Part shown: positions 1-7,100 of the stretch, in pieces | Numbering within the stretch: position 1 is the first letter of the stretch | How the letters are laid out: each line of letters starts with the position of its first letter | NCBI GenBank assembly: GCA_965369635.1 | Contig: CBDURC010000103.1 | Coordinates: forward strand, 1 to 10,660 | Direction of reading: 5' to 3' | Length of the DNA stretch: 10,660 nt | DNA from: UBA3071 sp965369635 | GTDB taxonomy: Bacteria > Chloroflexota > Anaerolineae > UBA3071 | Position numbers and translations under genes: made by a program | The notes under the pieces: model-generated | What the model saw: only the letters and a program-made list of their open reading frames with translations | What the model was told of the DNA's origin: nothing | Database searches by the model: none

Positions 1-824
1 GCTCGTTCTGGCACTGCACCACGATGCCCGTGGGGTTGTGCGTGATGCGCACGGCAGTAGCGTTCTTCTGCATGTGCTGGCCGCCCGCCGAGCCCGCCCG
101 GAAGACGTCCACACGCAGGTCGTCGGGGTCGATCACGATTTCGATGTCATCTTCGAGAACCGGTATGACCTCGACCAGGGCAAAGGAGGTGTGTCGGCGA
201 TGCGCGCTGTCGAAGGGTGAAAGCCGCACCAGCCGGTGCACGCCCCGCTCCGCTTTCAGATAGCCGTAGGCCCACGGCCCCCGCACCTCCAGGGCCCCTC
301 GCTTGATTCCCGCCTCCTCGCCATCCACGCGGTCAATGATCTCCGCCTTGTGGCCGCGACCCTCAGCCCAGCGCAGGTACATGCGCAGCAGCATCTGCGC
401 CCAATCCTGGGCATCAATGCCCCCCGCACCAGCATGAACGGACAGGATGGCATCGTCCCGGTCATGCTCGCCCGAAAGCGCAAGTTGAAACTCCTGGCGC
501 TCCAGCGCTGCCGCCAGCGCGTCTGCTTCAGCACTGACCTCGGCAACCAGCCCCTCGTCGCCCTCCGCCACCGCCAGTTCCAGCAGCTCTAGTGCATCCC
601 TCACCTGCTGTCCGAGGCCCGCCCAGGTTGCCGTCTCTTCGCGCCGTGCGGCCAGCTCCTGCATCATCCGCTGCGCTGCCTCCGGTTCACCCCAGATAGC
701 CGGATCAGCAGCCAGCTTCTCCAGCTCAGCGATTCTCTTCTGTTTGCCCGCTAAGTCAAAGACGCCTCCCGATGGCCTCAATGCGGTTGTCGAGTTCCAT
801 CAGTTTGGCCTGTGTTCCGTTCAT
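1..824 (-). CDS. prfB: Peptide chain release factor 2 (partial, programmed frameshift)
   Basis: RF2 recognises UGA and UAA in the ribosomal A site and triggers peptide release. The first frame starts with ATG at 824-822, encodes 22 residues (MNGTQAKLMELDNRIEAIGR...) and meets an in-frame TGA at 758-756. Skipping T758 continues in the +1 frame as DLAGKQKRIAELEKLA... to the window edge. About 274 residues are visible and roughly 90 C-terminal ones are missing. The stop-codon-reading motif SPF is at residues 202-204 and the catalytic GGQ at 247-249, within a loop AGSAGGQHMQKNATAVRITH. Both sit three residues earlier than in E. coli RF2 (205-207, 250-252), so the architecture is normal. The N-terminal part is a helical coiled region rich in E, L and A. 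The gene lies 175 bases downstream of ftsY on the same strand. Because of the frameshift, simple gene callers may miss or split it. Confidence 0.96.
755..770 (-). promoter_or_regulatory. prfB: RF2 +1 programmed frameshift site
   Basis: On the minus strand the codons read GGG AGG CGT CTT TGA C. This is the classical prfB arrangement: an internal Shine-Dalgarno-like GGGAGG, a three-base spacer, the slippery CTT, then TGA followed by C (a poor termination context). In E. coli the corresponding site is AGG GGG TAT CTT TGA C with identical spacing. Known mechanism: when RF2 is scarce, the UGA is read slowly and the ribosome slips +1, so RF2 controls its own synthesis. Here the TGA is codon 23, against 26 in E. 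coli. Confidence 0.96.
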
Positions 825-830
825 AGCGAT

Positions 831-837
831 ACCTCCC
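831..837 (-). promoter_or_regulatory. prfB: Ribosome binding site of prfB
   Basis: GGGAGGT lies six bases upstream of the ATG at 824-822. It fixes the start codon of the short pre-frameshift frame. Confidence 0.8.
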
Positions 838-887
838 GTTGAATGCATACTGCGTAATCCGTAAGCCGACTCTACTGAAACAAGGTC

Positions 888-965
888 AAAAAACCATCAG
901 CGGATCAAGCAGATGAAGCGGACGATAATGAAACAGAATCAGCTTAATCCGCTCAATCCGCTGAC
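888..965 (-). terminator. Possible ftsY terminator: imperfect hairpin then T6
   Basis: The arms 897-923 and 938-964 are inverted copies of a 9-base-period repeat and match at 21 of 27 positions, with a 14-base loop. Read on the minus strand, the structure is followed by CTGATGG and then TTTTTT (888-893), as in an intrinsic terminator after ftsY. The stem has several mismatches and four to five bases separate it from the T run, so it may be only a repeat that happens to fold. A T5 run (975-979) lies on the other side. Confidence 0.35.
897..965. repeat. Inverted pair of 9-base-period repeats (AGCGGATTG family)
   Basis: The left arm on the plus strand reads AGCGGATCA AGCAGATGA AGCGGACGA. The right arm on the minus strand (964 downward) reads AGCGGATTG AGCGGATTA AGCTGATTC. 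Each arm is thus about three degenerate copies of a nonamer, and the two arms face each other. The same family recurs after the transporter gene at 8587-8618, with 15 identical bases (GTCAGCGGATTGAGC). Three copies in 10.7 kb, all next to gene ends, suggest a dispersed intergenic repeat. Confidence 0.75.
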
Positions 966-988
966 GATCTTGGGTTTTTCAGAGGAGT

Positions 989-1007
989 CGAATTACGAAT
1001 TACGAAC
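989..1007 (-). repeat. Heptamer tandem repeat TTCGTAA at the end of ftsY
   Basis: The minus strand reads GTTCGTAATTCGTAATTCG, two and a half units of TTCGTAA. The first unit supplies the last Ser codon and the TAA stop (1002-1000) of ftsY. A degenerate relative, CGTAATCCGTAA, lies at 853-864 on the plus strand. Confidence 0.7.
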
Positions 1008-1956
1008 TACTGAACAGTCCCTCTACAAATGCCTGCCCATCAAACTCCGCGAAATCCTCCATCGTTTCGCCCGTGCCCACGAAACGAATGGGCAGGCCCA
1101 GTTCCTGCACGATGGCGAAGACTATGCCCCCCTTGGCCGTGCTATCCAGCTTGGCCAAGATGATGCCAGTTATGTCAATAACTTCCTTGAAGTGCAGCGC
1201 CTGGCTGAGCCCATTCTGCCCTGTGGTGGCATCCAGAACAAGAAAGACCTCGTGGGGTGCCTTGTGCACCTGCTTGGCCGCCACGCGGTGTAGCTTCTTC
1301 AGTTCCTCCATGAGATTGTACTTGGTGTGCAGTCGCCCGGCAGTGTCCACGATGAGCACATCCGCTTGGCGGCTCTCCTGACTGGCACGAATGGCGTCGT
1401 AGACCACTGCGCCGGGGTCGGCCCCTGGCCGGTGGGCGATAACATCGGCCCCCACCCGCTCTCCCCAGATCTTGAGCTGATCAATCGCTGCCGCGCGGAA
1501 GGTATCGGCTGCACCCAGCACCACACGCTTGCCCTGGTTCTGATAGTAGCGGGCCAGCTTGGCGATACTCGTCGTCTTGCCCGAACCGTTGACCCCTACC
1601 ACCAACACCACCGTCAGCAAGCGATCCAACTGATCGGCCTCGGCCGGGTGGGCGTTGAGAATGCTCACCAATTCCTGTTCCAGAGCCATCTGGACGCCGT
1701 CGGCGCCGCGGATGCGCTCCTGCGCCACACGTTCCCGCAGTCGCTCCACCAGCGGCAAGGCAGTATTCACCCCCACGTCGGCCAAGATCAGCAGTTCCTC
1801 AAGCTCCTCCCAGGTCTCCTCGGTGATGTCGCCCCGCCCAAACAGCCCACCAACGCGCCCGAAGAAGCCGTGCCGCGTCTTGGACAGGCTCTGCTGTATC
1901 TTCTGTTCGTCTGCCTGCGGCTCCTCAGGCTTCCTGCGCAAACGTCGCAGCACCAC
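1000..1956 (-). CDS. ftsY: Signal recognition particle receptor FtsY
   Basis: FtsY is the SRP receptor GTPase at the cytoplasmic membrane. It pairs with Ffh to deliver ribosomes making membrane proteins to the Sec translocon. In the 318-residue product, a short basic N-terminus (VVLRRLRRK) leads to the helical N domain (about 23-105). The GTPase G domain has the P-loop GVNGSGKT at 121-128, DTFRAAA at 151-157, DTAGR at 204-208 and the G4 motif AKLD at 268-271 (TKLD in many FtsY), then a GTGE segment at 294-297. There is no long acidic A domain as in E. coli; about 300 residues is normal for many other phyla. I chose the GTG at 1956-1954 because AAGGAG precedes it. The frame stays open to 2070, but that stretch contains the promoter. 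The C-terminus ends GLFSSS, with the last Ser and the stop inside a heptamer repeat. It is divergent from thrC and upstream of prfB. Confidence 0.95.
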   Translation of the reverse strand: MVLRRLRRKPEEPQADEQKIQQSLSKTRHGFFGRVGGLFGRGDITEETWEELEELLILADVGVNTALPLVERLRERVAQERIRGADGVQMALEQELVSILNAHPAEADQLDRLLTVVLVVGVNGSGKTTSIAKLARYYQNQGKRVVLGAADTFRAAAIDQLKIWGERVGADVIAHRPGADPGAVVYDAIRASQESRQADVLIVDTAGRLHTKYNLMEELKKLHRVAAKQVHKAPHEVFLVLDATTGQNGLSQALHFKEVIDITGIILAKLDSTAKGGIVFAIVQELGLPIRFVGTGETMEDFAEFDGQAFVEGLFSSS

Positions 1957-1962
1957 GCTCCA

Positions 1963-1969
1963 TCTCCTT
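1963..1969 (-). promoter_or_regulatory. ftsY: Ribosome binding site of ftsY
   Basis: AAGGAGA on the minus strand ends six bases before the GTG at 1956-1954. It decides this start over the upstream GTG at 2070 and over the out-of-frame ATG at 1963-1961. Confidence 0.75.
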
Positions 1970-1997
1970 TCCTTCCGGCAAGCGACCTCAGCAACGA

Positions 1998-2020
1998 GCG
2001 CTGCCCATGTGCGGCAGCGC
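1998..2020 (-). promoter_or_regulatory. Hairpin in the ftsY 5' leader
   Basis: GCGCTGCC (1998-2005) and GGCAGCGC (2013-2020) form a perfect 8-bp GC-rich stem with a 7-base loop. It lies inside the predicted 72-base ftsY leader, 29 bases upstream of the ribosome binding site. No T run follows, so it is not an intrinsic terminator. It might stabilise the leader or modulate expression; no known riboswitch or leader family was recognised. Confidence 0.5.
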
Positions 2021-2034
2021 CCAGCAGCCAGCAC

Positions 2035-2063
2035 ATTATACCTCAACTGTCCAGCAAACACAA
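2035..2063 (-). promoter_or_regulatory. Predicted sigma70-type promoter of ftsY
   Basis: The minus strand has a perfect -10 TATAAT (2040-2035), a 17-base spacer, and a -35 TTGTGT (2063-2058) matching TTGACA at three of six. Transcription should begin near 2028, giving a leader of about 72 bases before the GTG at 1956. Confidence 0.65.
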
Positions 2064-2080
2064 AGCTCACACCTGCTTAC

Positions 2081-2109
2081 TTGGGGCACTCCAACAATTG
2101 TGCTATAAT
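2081..2109 (+). promoter_or_regulatory. Predicted sigma70-type promoter of thrC-rnc
   Basis: TTGGGG (2081-2086), a 17-base spacer and a perfect -10 TATAAT (2104-2109) preceded by the extended element TGC (2101-2103). The start of transcription should be near 2116, about 71 bases before the ATG of thrC. It is back to back with the ftsY promoter: the two -35 boxes are 17 bases apart, so a regulator bound between them could affect both. An 8-base palindrome ACAATTGT (2094-2101) lies in the spacer. Confidence 0.75.
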
Positions 2110-2115
2110 CGCTGT

Positions 2116-2186
2116 CCAGATAGGAGGGGTGTACTGCCCGCTTCTACCTGCGGCCACTGCACATCACACCAGGGAGAATCCTACCC
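2116..2186 (+). promoter_or_regulatory. thrC 5' leader with an unused AGGAGG
   Basis: The predicted leader contains a perfect Shine-Dalgarno AGGAGG (2122-2127), almost at its 5' end and 59 bases from the thrC ATG. The GTG at 2129-2131 is too close (one base) to be its start. The ribosome binding site that serves thrC is probably GGGAG (2172-2176), ten bases before the ATG. No riboswitch family was recognised. Confidence 0.4.
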
Positions 2187-3293
2187 ATGCATCTCATCTG
2201 CGCTGAGTGCGGCACCGCCGTCCGCTGGTCGTTAGCCGACTGGCGATGCCCTTGCGGCGGCTCGCTCGAGTTCACCGAGTGGCCATCCTTCGACGCCAGG
2301 GCCATAGACCCGCATCAGCCGGGGCTGTGGCGCTATCGAGCGCTGCTGCCACTGCCGACGGAGGCCGATCCGGTCACCATGGGCGAAGGGTGGACGCCGC
2401 TCGTGGCCGGGCAGTTCGCTGGCCTGCCAGTGCAGTGGAAGCTGGAATTCCTCAACCCCACGGGTTCGTACAAGGATCGCGGCATCGCTCCGCTGATGAC
2501 CGCTCTGCGAGAGAGCGGCGCTCGGGCAGTGGTGGAGGATTCCTCGGGCAATGCGGGGGCCTCGGTGGCCGCCTACGCCGCTCGAGCGGGGATTCAGGCC
2601 ACGGTTTTCGTGCCCGCTCACGCTTCGCCTGCCAAGCGAGCGCAGATCAGCCTCTATGGGGCGAAGGTGGTCTCCGTGCCCGGCCCACGCATCCAAGCCA
2701 CGCGGGCCGCCGAGGCCGCGCTGACGACCGACGTCGCCTACGCCAGTCACGTCTGGCAGCCCGCTGTGCTGGCTGGCCTACACACCCTGGCCTGGGAGAT
2801 ATGGGAGCAGATGGGCCGCCGAGCGCCCGACTGGCTGGTGGCTCCCGTGGGCCAGGGGACGCTGCTCCTGGGTGCCTATCGGGGCTTTCGCGCCCTGCGA
2901 GAAGCCAAGCTGACCGAGCACGTGCCACGGCTGGTAGCGGTGCAGTCGTCGCGCTGCGCTCCCCTTCATGCTGCCTGGGTACGGGAGCTCCACCACGTCC
3001 CTTCCGTGCAGGCCGAGCCCACCGTGGCCGAGGGAATCAGCATCGAGCAACCAGTGCGGGGGCGGCAACTGCTGCAAGCTATTCGTGAGAGTCGCGGCAC
3101 AGTGCTGACAGTGGAGGATGAACAGATATTGGCCGCCCAATCCGCGTTGGCTCACCGAGGTCTGTACGTCGAGCCCACGTCGGCAGTGCCCGCGGCCGCG
3201 CTGCACAAGTTGGGCGAACGGATCCAAGCAGGCCAAACCGTCCTCGTACCCCTCACCGGCAGTGGATTGAAGGGAACACCGTTGACAGAGTAG
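2187..3293 (+). CDS. thrC: Threonine synthase-like PLP enzyme
   Basis: Threonine synthase converts O-phosphohomoserine to threonine with pyridoxal phosphate, the last step of threonine synthesis, in the cytosol. The 368-residue product starts with a rubredoxin-like zinc ribbon (C5, C8, C21, C23). The fold-type II PLP domain follows: MGEGWTPL at 65-72, NPTGSYKDRG at 90-99 with K96 as the expected Schiff-base lysine, the phosphate-loop segment SSGNAGAS at 119-126, and C-terminal LTGSGLK at 356-362. Zinc-ribbon forms of this length are usual in archaea, Actinobacteria and Chloroflexota. Related fold-type II enzymes (threonine dehydratase, diaminopropionate ammonia-lyase) usually lack the zinc ribbon, so threonine synthase is preferred, though substrate is not proven. 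The ATG has GGGAG ten bases upstream. rnc starts 11 bases after its stop, so the two are probably co-transcribed. Confidence 0.82.
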   Translation: MHLICAECGTAVRWSLADWRCPCGGSLEFTEWPSFDARAIDPHQPGLWRYRALLPLPTEADPVTMGEGWTPLVAGQFAGLPVQWKLEFLNPTGSYKDRGIAPLMTALRESGARAVVEDSSGNAGASVAAYAARAGIQATVFVPAHASPAKRAQISLYGAKVVSVPGPRIQATRAAEAALTTDVAYASHVWQPAVLAGLHTLAWEIWEQMGRRAPDWLVAPVGQGTLLLGAYRGFRALREAKLTEHVPRLVAVQSSRCAPLHAAWVRELHHVPSVQAEPTVAEGISIEQPVRGRQLLQAIRESRGTVLTVEDEQILAAQSALAHRGLYVEPTSAVPAAALHKLGERIQAGQTVLVPLTGSGLKGTPLTE

Positions 3294-3304
3294 ACTGAAC
3301 TACG

Positions 3305-4051
3305 ATGAACCAAACAGACAACCTCGAGAGCGCCACAGGCTTGGTCTTCAAGGACAAATCCTTGCTACTACGGGCACTCACCCACCGCTCGTTTCTCAAC
3401 GAGTATCCGGAATTCCCCATCGCCGACAACGAACGGCTGGAATTCCTGGGCGATGCCGTGCTCGATTTCCTCGTCGGCGAGTTCGTCTACCATCGCTTTC
3501 CGGAGCTGAGGGAGGGGGATTTGACCAACTTGCGGGCGGCGCTCGTGCGGCGAGAAGCGCTGGCCCACTTCGCTCTGCGGATTAACCTGGGGAGCTTCCT
3601 GCGCATGGGCCACGGCGAGACGGAGAGCGGTGGACGGGAGCGTCCAGCCACTCTCTGCGCGGCTTTCGAGGCGCTGGTCGGCGCGCTCTACCTGGATCAG
3701 GGACTGGAGCAAGTGAAGGCCTTCCTGCTCCCGTTCACCGAGCCAGAGCTGGAGCGCGTGCAGCAACAGGCGCTGGACAAGGACCCCAAGAGCCGCTTGC
3801 AAGAATGGAGCCAGGCGGAGATACACGCGACACCACACTACCGCACCGTGGGCGAGCGGGGCCCAGATCACGCCAAGGAGTTCACTTTAGAGGTAACCCT
3901 CGGCGGCGTGCCCTATGGCCGCGGCGTCGGGCACAGCAAGCAGGCCGCAGCCCAGGCTGCAGCGACCGAAGCGATCGAGCGACTGGCCGCGGCCGGCGAG
4001 TTGGACCTGCCCGCGGCTCGGCAGGCGGGAGCGAAGGCGTCGCCGGCCTAA
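3305..4051 (+). CDS. rnc: Ribonuclease III
   Basis: RNase III cuts double-stranded RNA, including rRNA precursors and structured mRNAs. The 248-residue product has the signature NERLEFLGD at 42-50 (metal-site residues E43, E46, D50), REGDLTNLR at 69-77 (E70), the second acidic segment CAAFEALVGALYLD at 118-131, and a double-stranded RNA-binding domain at about 159-229 ending in SKQAAAQAAA. In most family members the second acidic segment reads ADTFEAL (E. coli D114 and E117). Here the Glu (E122) is kept but the Asp is Ala (A119, GCG), which may lower or alter metal binding. A 19-residue Ala-rich tail follows the RNA-binding domain. The ATG lies 11 bases after the thrC stop with no clear Shine-Dalgarno, so translation may be coupled. 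smc follows 60 bases later from its own promoter. Confidence 0.96.
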   Translation: MNQTDNLESATGLVFKDKSLLLRALTHRSFLNEYPEFPIADNERLEFLGDAVLDFLVGEFVYHRFPELREGDLTNLRAALVRREALAHFALRINLGSFLRMGHGETESGGRERPATLCAAFEALVGALYLDQGLEQVKAFLLPFTEPELERVQQQALDKDPKSRLQEWSQAEIHATPHYRTVGERGPDHAKEFTLEVTLGGVPYGRGVGHSKQAAAQAAATEAIERLAAAGELDLPAARQAGAKASPA

Positions 4052-4076
4052 GAAACAAAAGAGAACTCGATCCGAA

Positions 4077-4105
4077 TTGACAACTACTCCGAATGTCGCT
4101 ATACT
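4077..4105 (+). promoter_or_regulatory. Near-consensus smc promoter giving a leaderless mRNA
   Basis: A perfect -35 TTGACA (4077-4082), a 17-base spacer and the -10 TATACT (4100-4105, five of six). Six bases (TCTGAC) separate the -10 from the ATG of smc at 4112, which puts the usual start of transcription exactly on the A of the start codon. No Shine-Dalgarno sequence is present before smc, consistent with a leaderless transcript. The promoter sits in the 60-base rnc-smc gap. Confidence 0.75.
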
Positions 4106-4111
4106 TCTGAC

Positions 4112-7100
4112 ATGCCCAAGCTCAAACGCCTGGAAGTGCAAGGCTACAAGACCTTCGCCACCAAGATCGAATTCCTCTTCGACGAAGGGATCACCGCCAT
4201 CGTCGGCCCCAACGGTTCCGGCAAGTCCAACATCGCCGACGCCATCCGCTGGGCGCTGGGGGAGCAGAGCTTCCGAACTCTGCGCGGCCGGCAGACGGCG
4301 GACATGATCTTCCACGGTTCCGAACAGCGCTCTCGCCTGGGCATGGCCTCGGTGACCCTCACCATGGACAATTCCAGCGGCTGGCTGCCTGCGGAGTTCC
4401 AGGAAGTGGCCATTGCTCGCCGCGCCTACCGCTCGGGCGAGAACGAGTACCTCCTCAACAACACCCGCGTACGGTTGCGGGACATCCTCGAAATGCTGGG
4501 CGCCACGGGCCTCAGCCAGCGCACCTACACCGTGATTGGCCAGGGTCTCGTGGATCGGGCACTCAGCCTGCGGCCGGAAGAGCGCCGCACCCTATTCGAA
4601 GAGGCCGCCGGCATCGCCACCTACAAGGACAAACGAGACGAGGCAGTCCGCAAACTGGAGCAGACCCAGGCCAATCTCCTGCGTGTCCACGACATCGTCA
4701 ACGAGATCAGCCCTCGTCTGCGCCGCCTGGAAACTCAGGCGCAACGGGCACGGGAGTTCGCCCAAGTGCAGCTTGACCTGGGAACCCTGCTGCGCACCTG
4801 GCACGGCTACCGCTGGGAAAGGGCATTGCACGGCCTGCAGCAAGCGCAGGAGAGAAAGGACCAAGTCCGTCAGGGGCTGGAGAAGAGGCAGGCCGAGACA
4901 GCAGAGGTAGAGGCGCTGATCACCGCTTTGCAGGAACGCCAGGCGAGCCTGCGCCGCGAACTGGTCCAGTGGCATCGGCAGAGCGGCGAACTGCATCGCC
5001 AGGCCGAGGCCGCCCAGACGAAGCTGGCCGTGCGTCAGGAGAGGCGACGGCAACTGGGCCAGAGGATCGATGACCTCGAAAGGGAACTGGCCGGTCTTCG
5101 GGTTCGCCGTGAGGCTCAAGCGGAGCGCGTGGCGGATACAGAGACCGAACTGACGGACATCGAAGCGCGCTGGCAGGCGCAGGCGACAGAAGTAGCAGAG
5201 GCCCAGAGCAGTTTCCAGGCCAAACAGTCGGCCTTCCAGCAACAACAGGAAGAGGTCCAGCGGCTACAAGAAACCGTTCTCGGCCTGGTGGCCCGACTGG
5301 CCGAGCAGGAACAGCAGCGACAACAGATTGAGGCCCAGCGTCAGCGGCTCATGGAGGAGAGAACCTCACACGAAGAGGCCTACTCCAACGCCCTGGCCGA
5401 GGCCAAGCGATGGGCAGCAGGACTGGCGGCCATCTCCAAGGGGATCGTCGCACAGGCAGAACGGATCGCCAAACTCGAAGCCAGGCAACGGCAGCAAGAG
5501 GAGGCCTTGGCAGAGGCCGAACGCCAGCAGGGGGAGGCAGCAGAGCAATTGGCTGCCGCCGAGCGGGTGGAGACACGGCTTCGAGACCGACTGGATCTGC
5601 TGACGCGACTGCAGGAGGAAGGCGAAGGCTATGCTGCCGGCGTGCAAGCGTTGCTTCAGGGACGCGCCAAGGGCATCATTGGCCCCGTGGCGCAGTGTCT
5701 GCGGGTGCCGGCGCAGTTGGAGCGAGCGTTGGAGGCCTCTCTGGGCAGTCGACTGCAAGACCTGGTGATCGAGAGCAGGTCCGACGCCGAGGACGCCATC
5801 GCTTGGCTCAAGCGAGAGGGAGCAGGCCGCGCCACCTTCCTGCCCCTGGATAGTCTGCGACCGCCTCCGGCCATCACTCCCCCGACCGGACGCGGCATCA
5901 TAGGAATGGCCAGCGACCTCGTTGAGGCCGACGAGCGAGTACAGCCCGCTGTGGAGCTGCTGCTGGGGCGCACCCTCATCGTCGAAGACCTCCTCACAGC
6001 CCATCGGGTCTTCAGCCAACAGGAAGCCAAGCCTGCACCGTTGCAGATCGTTACCCTGAGCGGGGAGATGGTGCGCAGTGACGGTCGCATGAGCGGGGGC
6101 AGAGGCAGTGGGGGCAGCGTCCTGGCCCGCGAGCGGGAGCGGCGGGAACTGCCAGTGCGGCTGCAGAAAGCCACAGGAGACGTCAAGAAAGCGAAGACAG
6201 CGCTGGCCCAGGCAAAAGCCAAGACAGAGCTCGGCCAGAACAGACTTGCGAAGAGTGCGGCCACCATCCAGGCGCTGACCAAAGGCATGGAACGTCAACT
6301 TCCCCGGCAGGCAGAGGCTCAGCGGCCACTGGATCTGGCCCGCCAGCGGGAAGCCTGGTACCGGGATCTCCTCACTCAGGCCGAATCGGAGCTCAAGCGA
6401 CTACGCGAAAACACGGCCATTCTATCCGCCGACACGGAGCAGTTGCAGGAGCTCCTATCGGAGGATCGCGCAACTCTGGCTGCTGCGCAGGAAGTCCTCT
6501 CCGAACTCGACGCTTCGGCCTCACAGGCGCGGCTGGCCTCCCTGGAGGCGGAGCTCTCGCTATGCGAAAGTCAGCGAAACGGCGTGGTCGCCGTGCTTGA
6601 AGGACAGCGAGAAGCTCTGGCTCAGGTCGTGGAGCAGATACAGGGCAAGGAGGCCCGCAGCGCAGAACTGAGCAGACAGCAGGCGGAACTGGAATCGGAG
6701 ATCGCCGCACACCTGGCCGAAGCGGAGGCGCTGACAGCCCAGCTCCAGGAATTCACAGCGCTCATCGAACCGACTGAGGCAAACCTGGAACAACTGGCAG
6801 CGGAGCAGGCAGCGCTCGAAAGCAAGGAGCGCTCGCTTCAAGAGAGGTTACGGCAGGAGGAGGTTCGAGCCAGCAAGCTGTCTCTGGCCGTTGAGCACCA
6901 GCAACGCGAGCTTCTGACACTGCACCGGGATATAGATGCCGATCTGGGGCCTATGAAGCTAAAAGGCGTCGAAACGCTCACCTTCCTTCAGCCCCTCCTC
7001 CCCCTCCGCATGCCGGCCGAGAAGCTGCCGACTGTGCAGAAGCTACCGCAGGAAGTGGAAGCCGATATCCGCCGATTGCGTCGCATGGGGAGGCAACTGG

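Larger units (their letters stand above)
825..999. other. ftsY-prfB intergenic region
   Basis: These 175 bases hold the prfB ribosome binding site, an inverted pair of 9-base-period repeats (about 897-965), a run of six A (888-893, T6 on the minus strand), and degenerate heptamer repeats at 853-864 and 989-1007. A TTGACC hexamer on the minus strand (plus-strand positions 884-889) could be a -35 element for prfB, but the -10 position 17 bases on reads GCTTAC, a poor match. I therefore cannot place a prfB promoter, and prfB may be read through from ftsY. Confidence 0.6.

Noticed and set aside
756..824. In-frame TGA as evidence that prfB is a pseudogene
   Set aside because: The surrounding bases form the conserved RF2 programmed frameshift site, and the downstream frame is intact with SPF and GGQ.
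1957..2070. FtsY N-terminal extension from the GTG at 2070
   Set aside because: The extension spans the TATAAT box and the leader hairpin and has no matching SD, whereas the GTG at 1956 has AAGGAGA correctly spaced.
2129..2206. Threonine-attenuator leader peptide starting at the GTG at 2129
   Set aside because: The GTG is one base from AGGAGG, the frame has only three Thr codons not in a run, and it overlaps the thrC start. No terminator/antiterminator pair is visible.
1327..2235. Long plus-strand open frame of about 300 codons opposite ftsY
   Set aside because: It is antisense to ftsY, has a composition of His/Gln/Leu typical of a reversed frame, no family resemblance and no start signal. 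FtsY on the other strand carries all the G-domain motifs.
2207..3088. Long plus-strand open frame in another phase of thrC
   Set aside because: An Arg/Gly/Ala-rich shadow of a GC-rich gene; thrC has the zinc ribbon and PLP motifs.
3282..3310. TTGACA at 3282-3287 as a promoter for rnc
   Set aside because: There is no -10-like hexamer at 16-18 bases; the nearest A/T-rich box (TACGAT) is only 13 bases away and overlaps the start codon.
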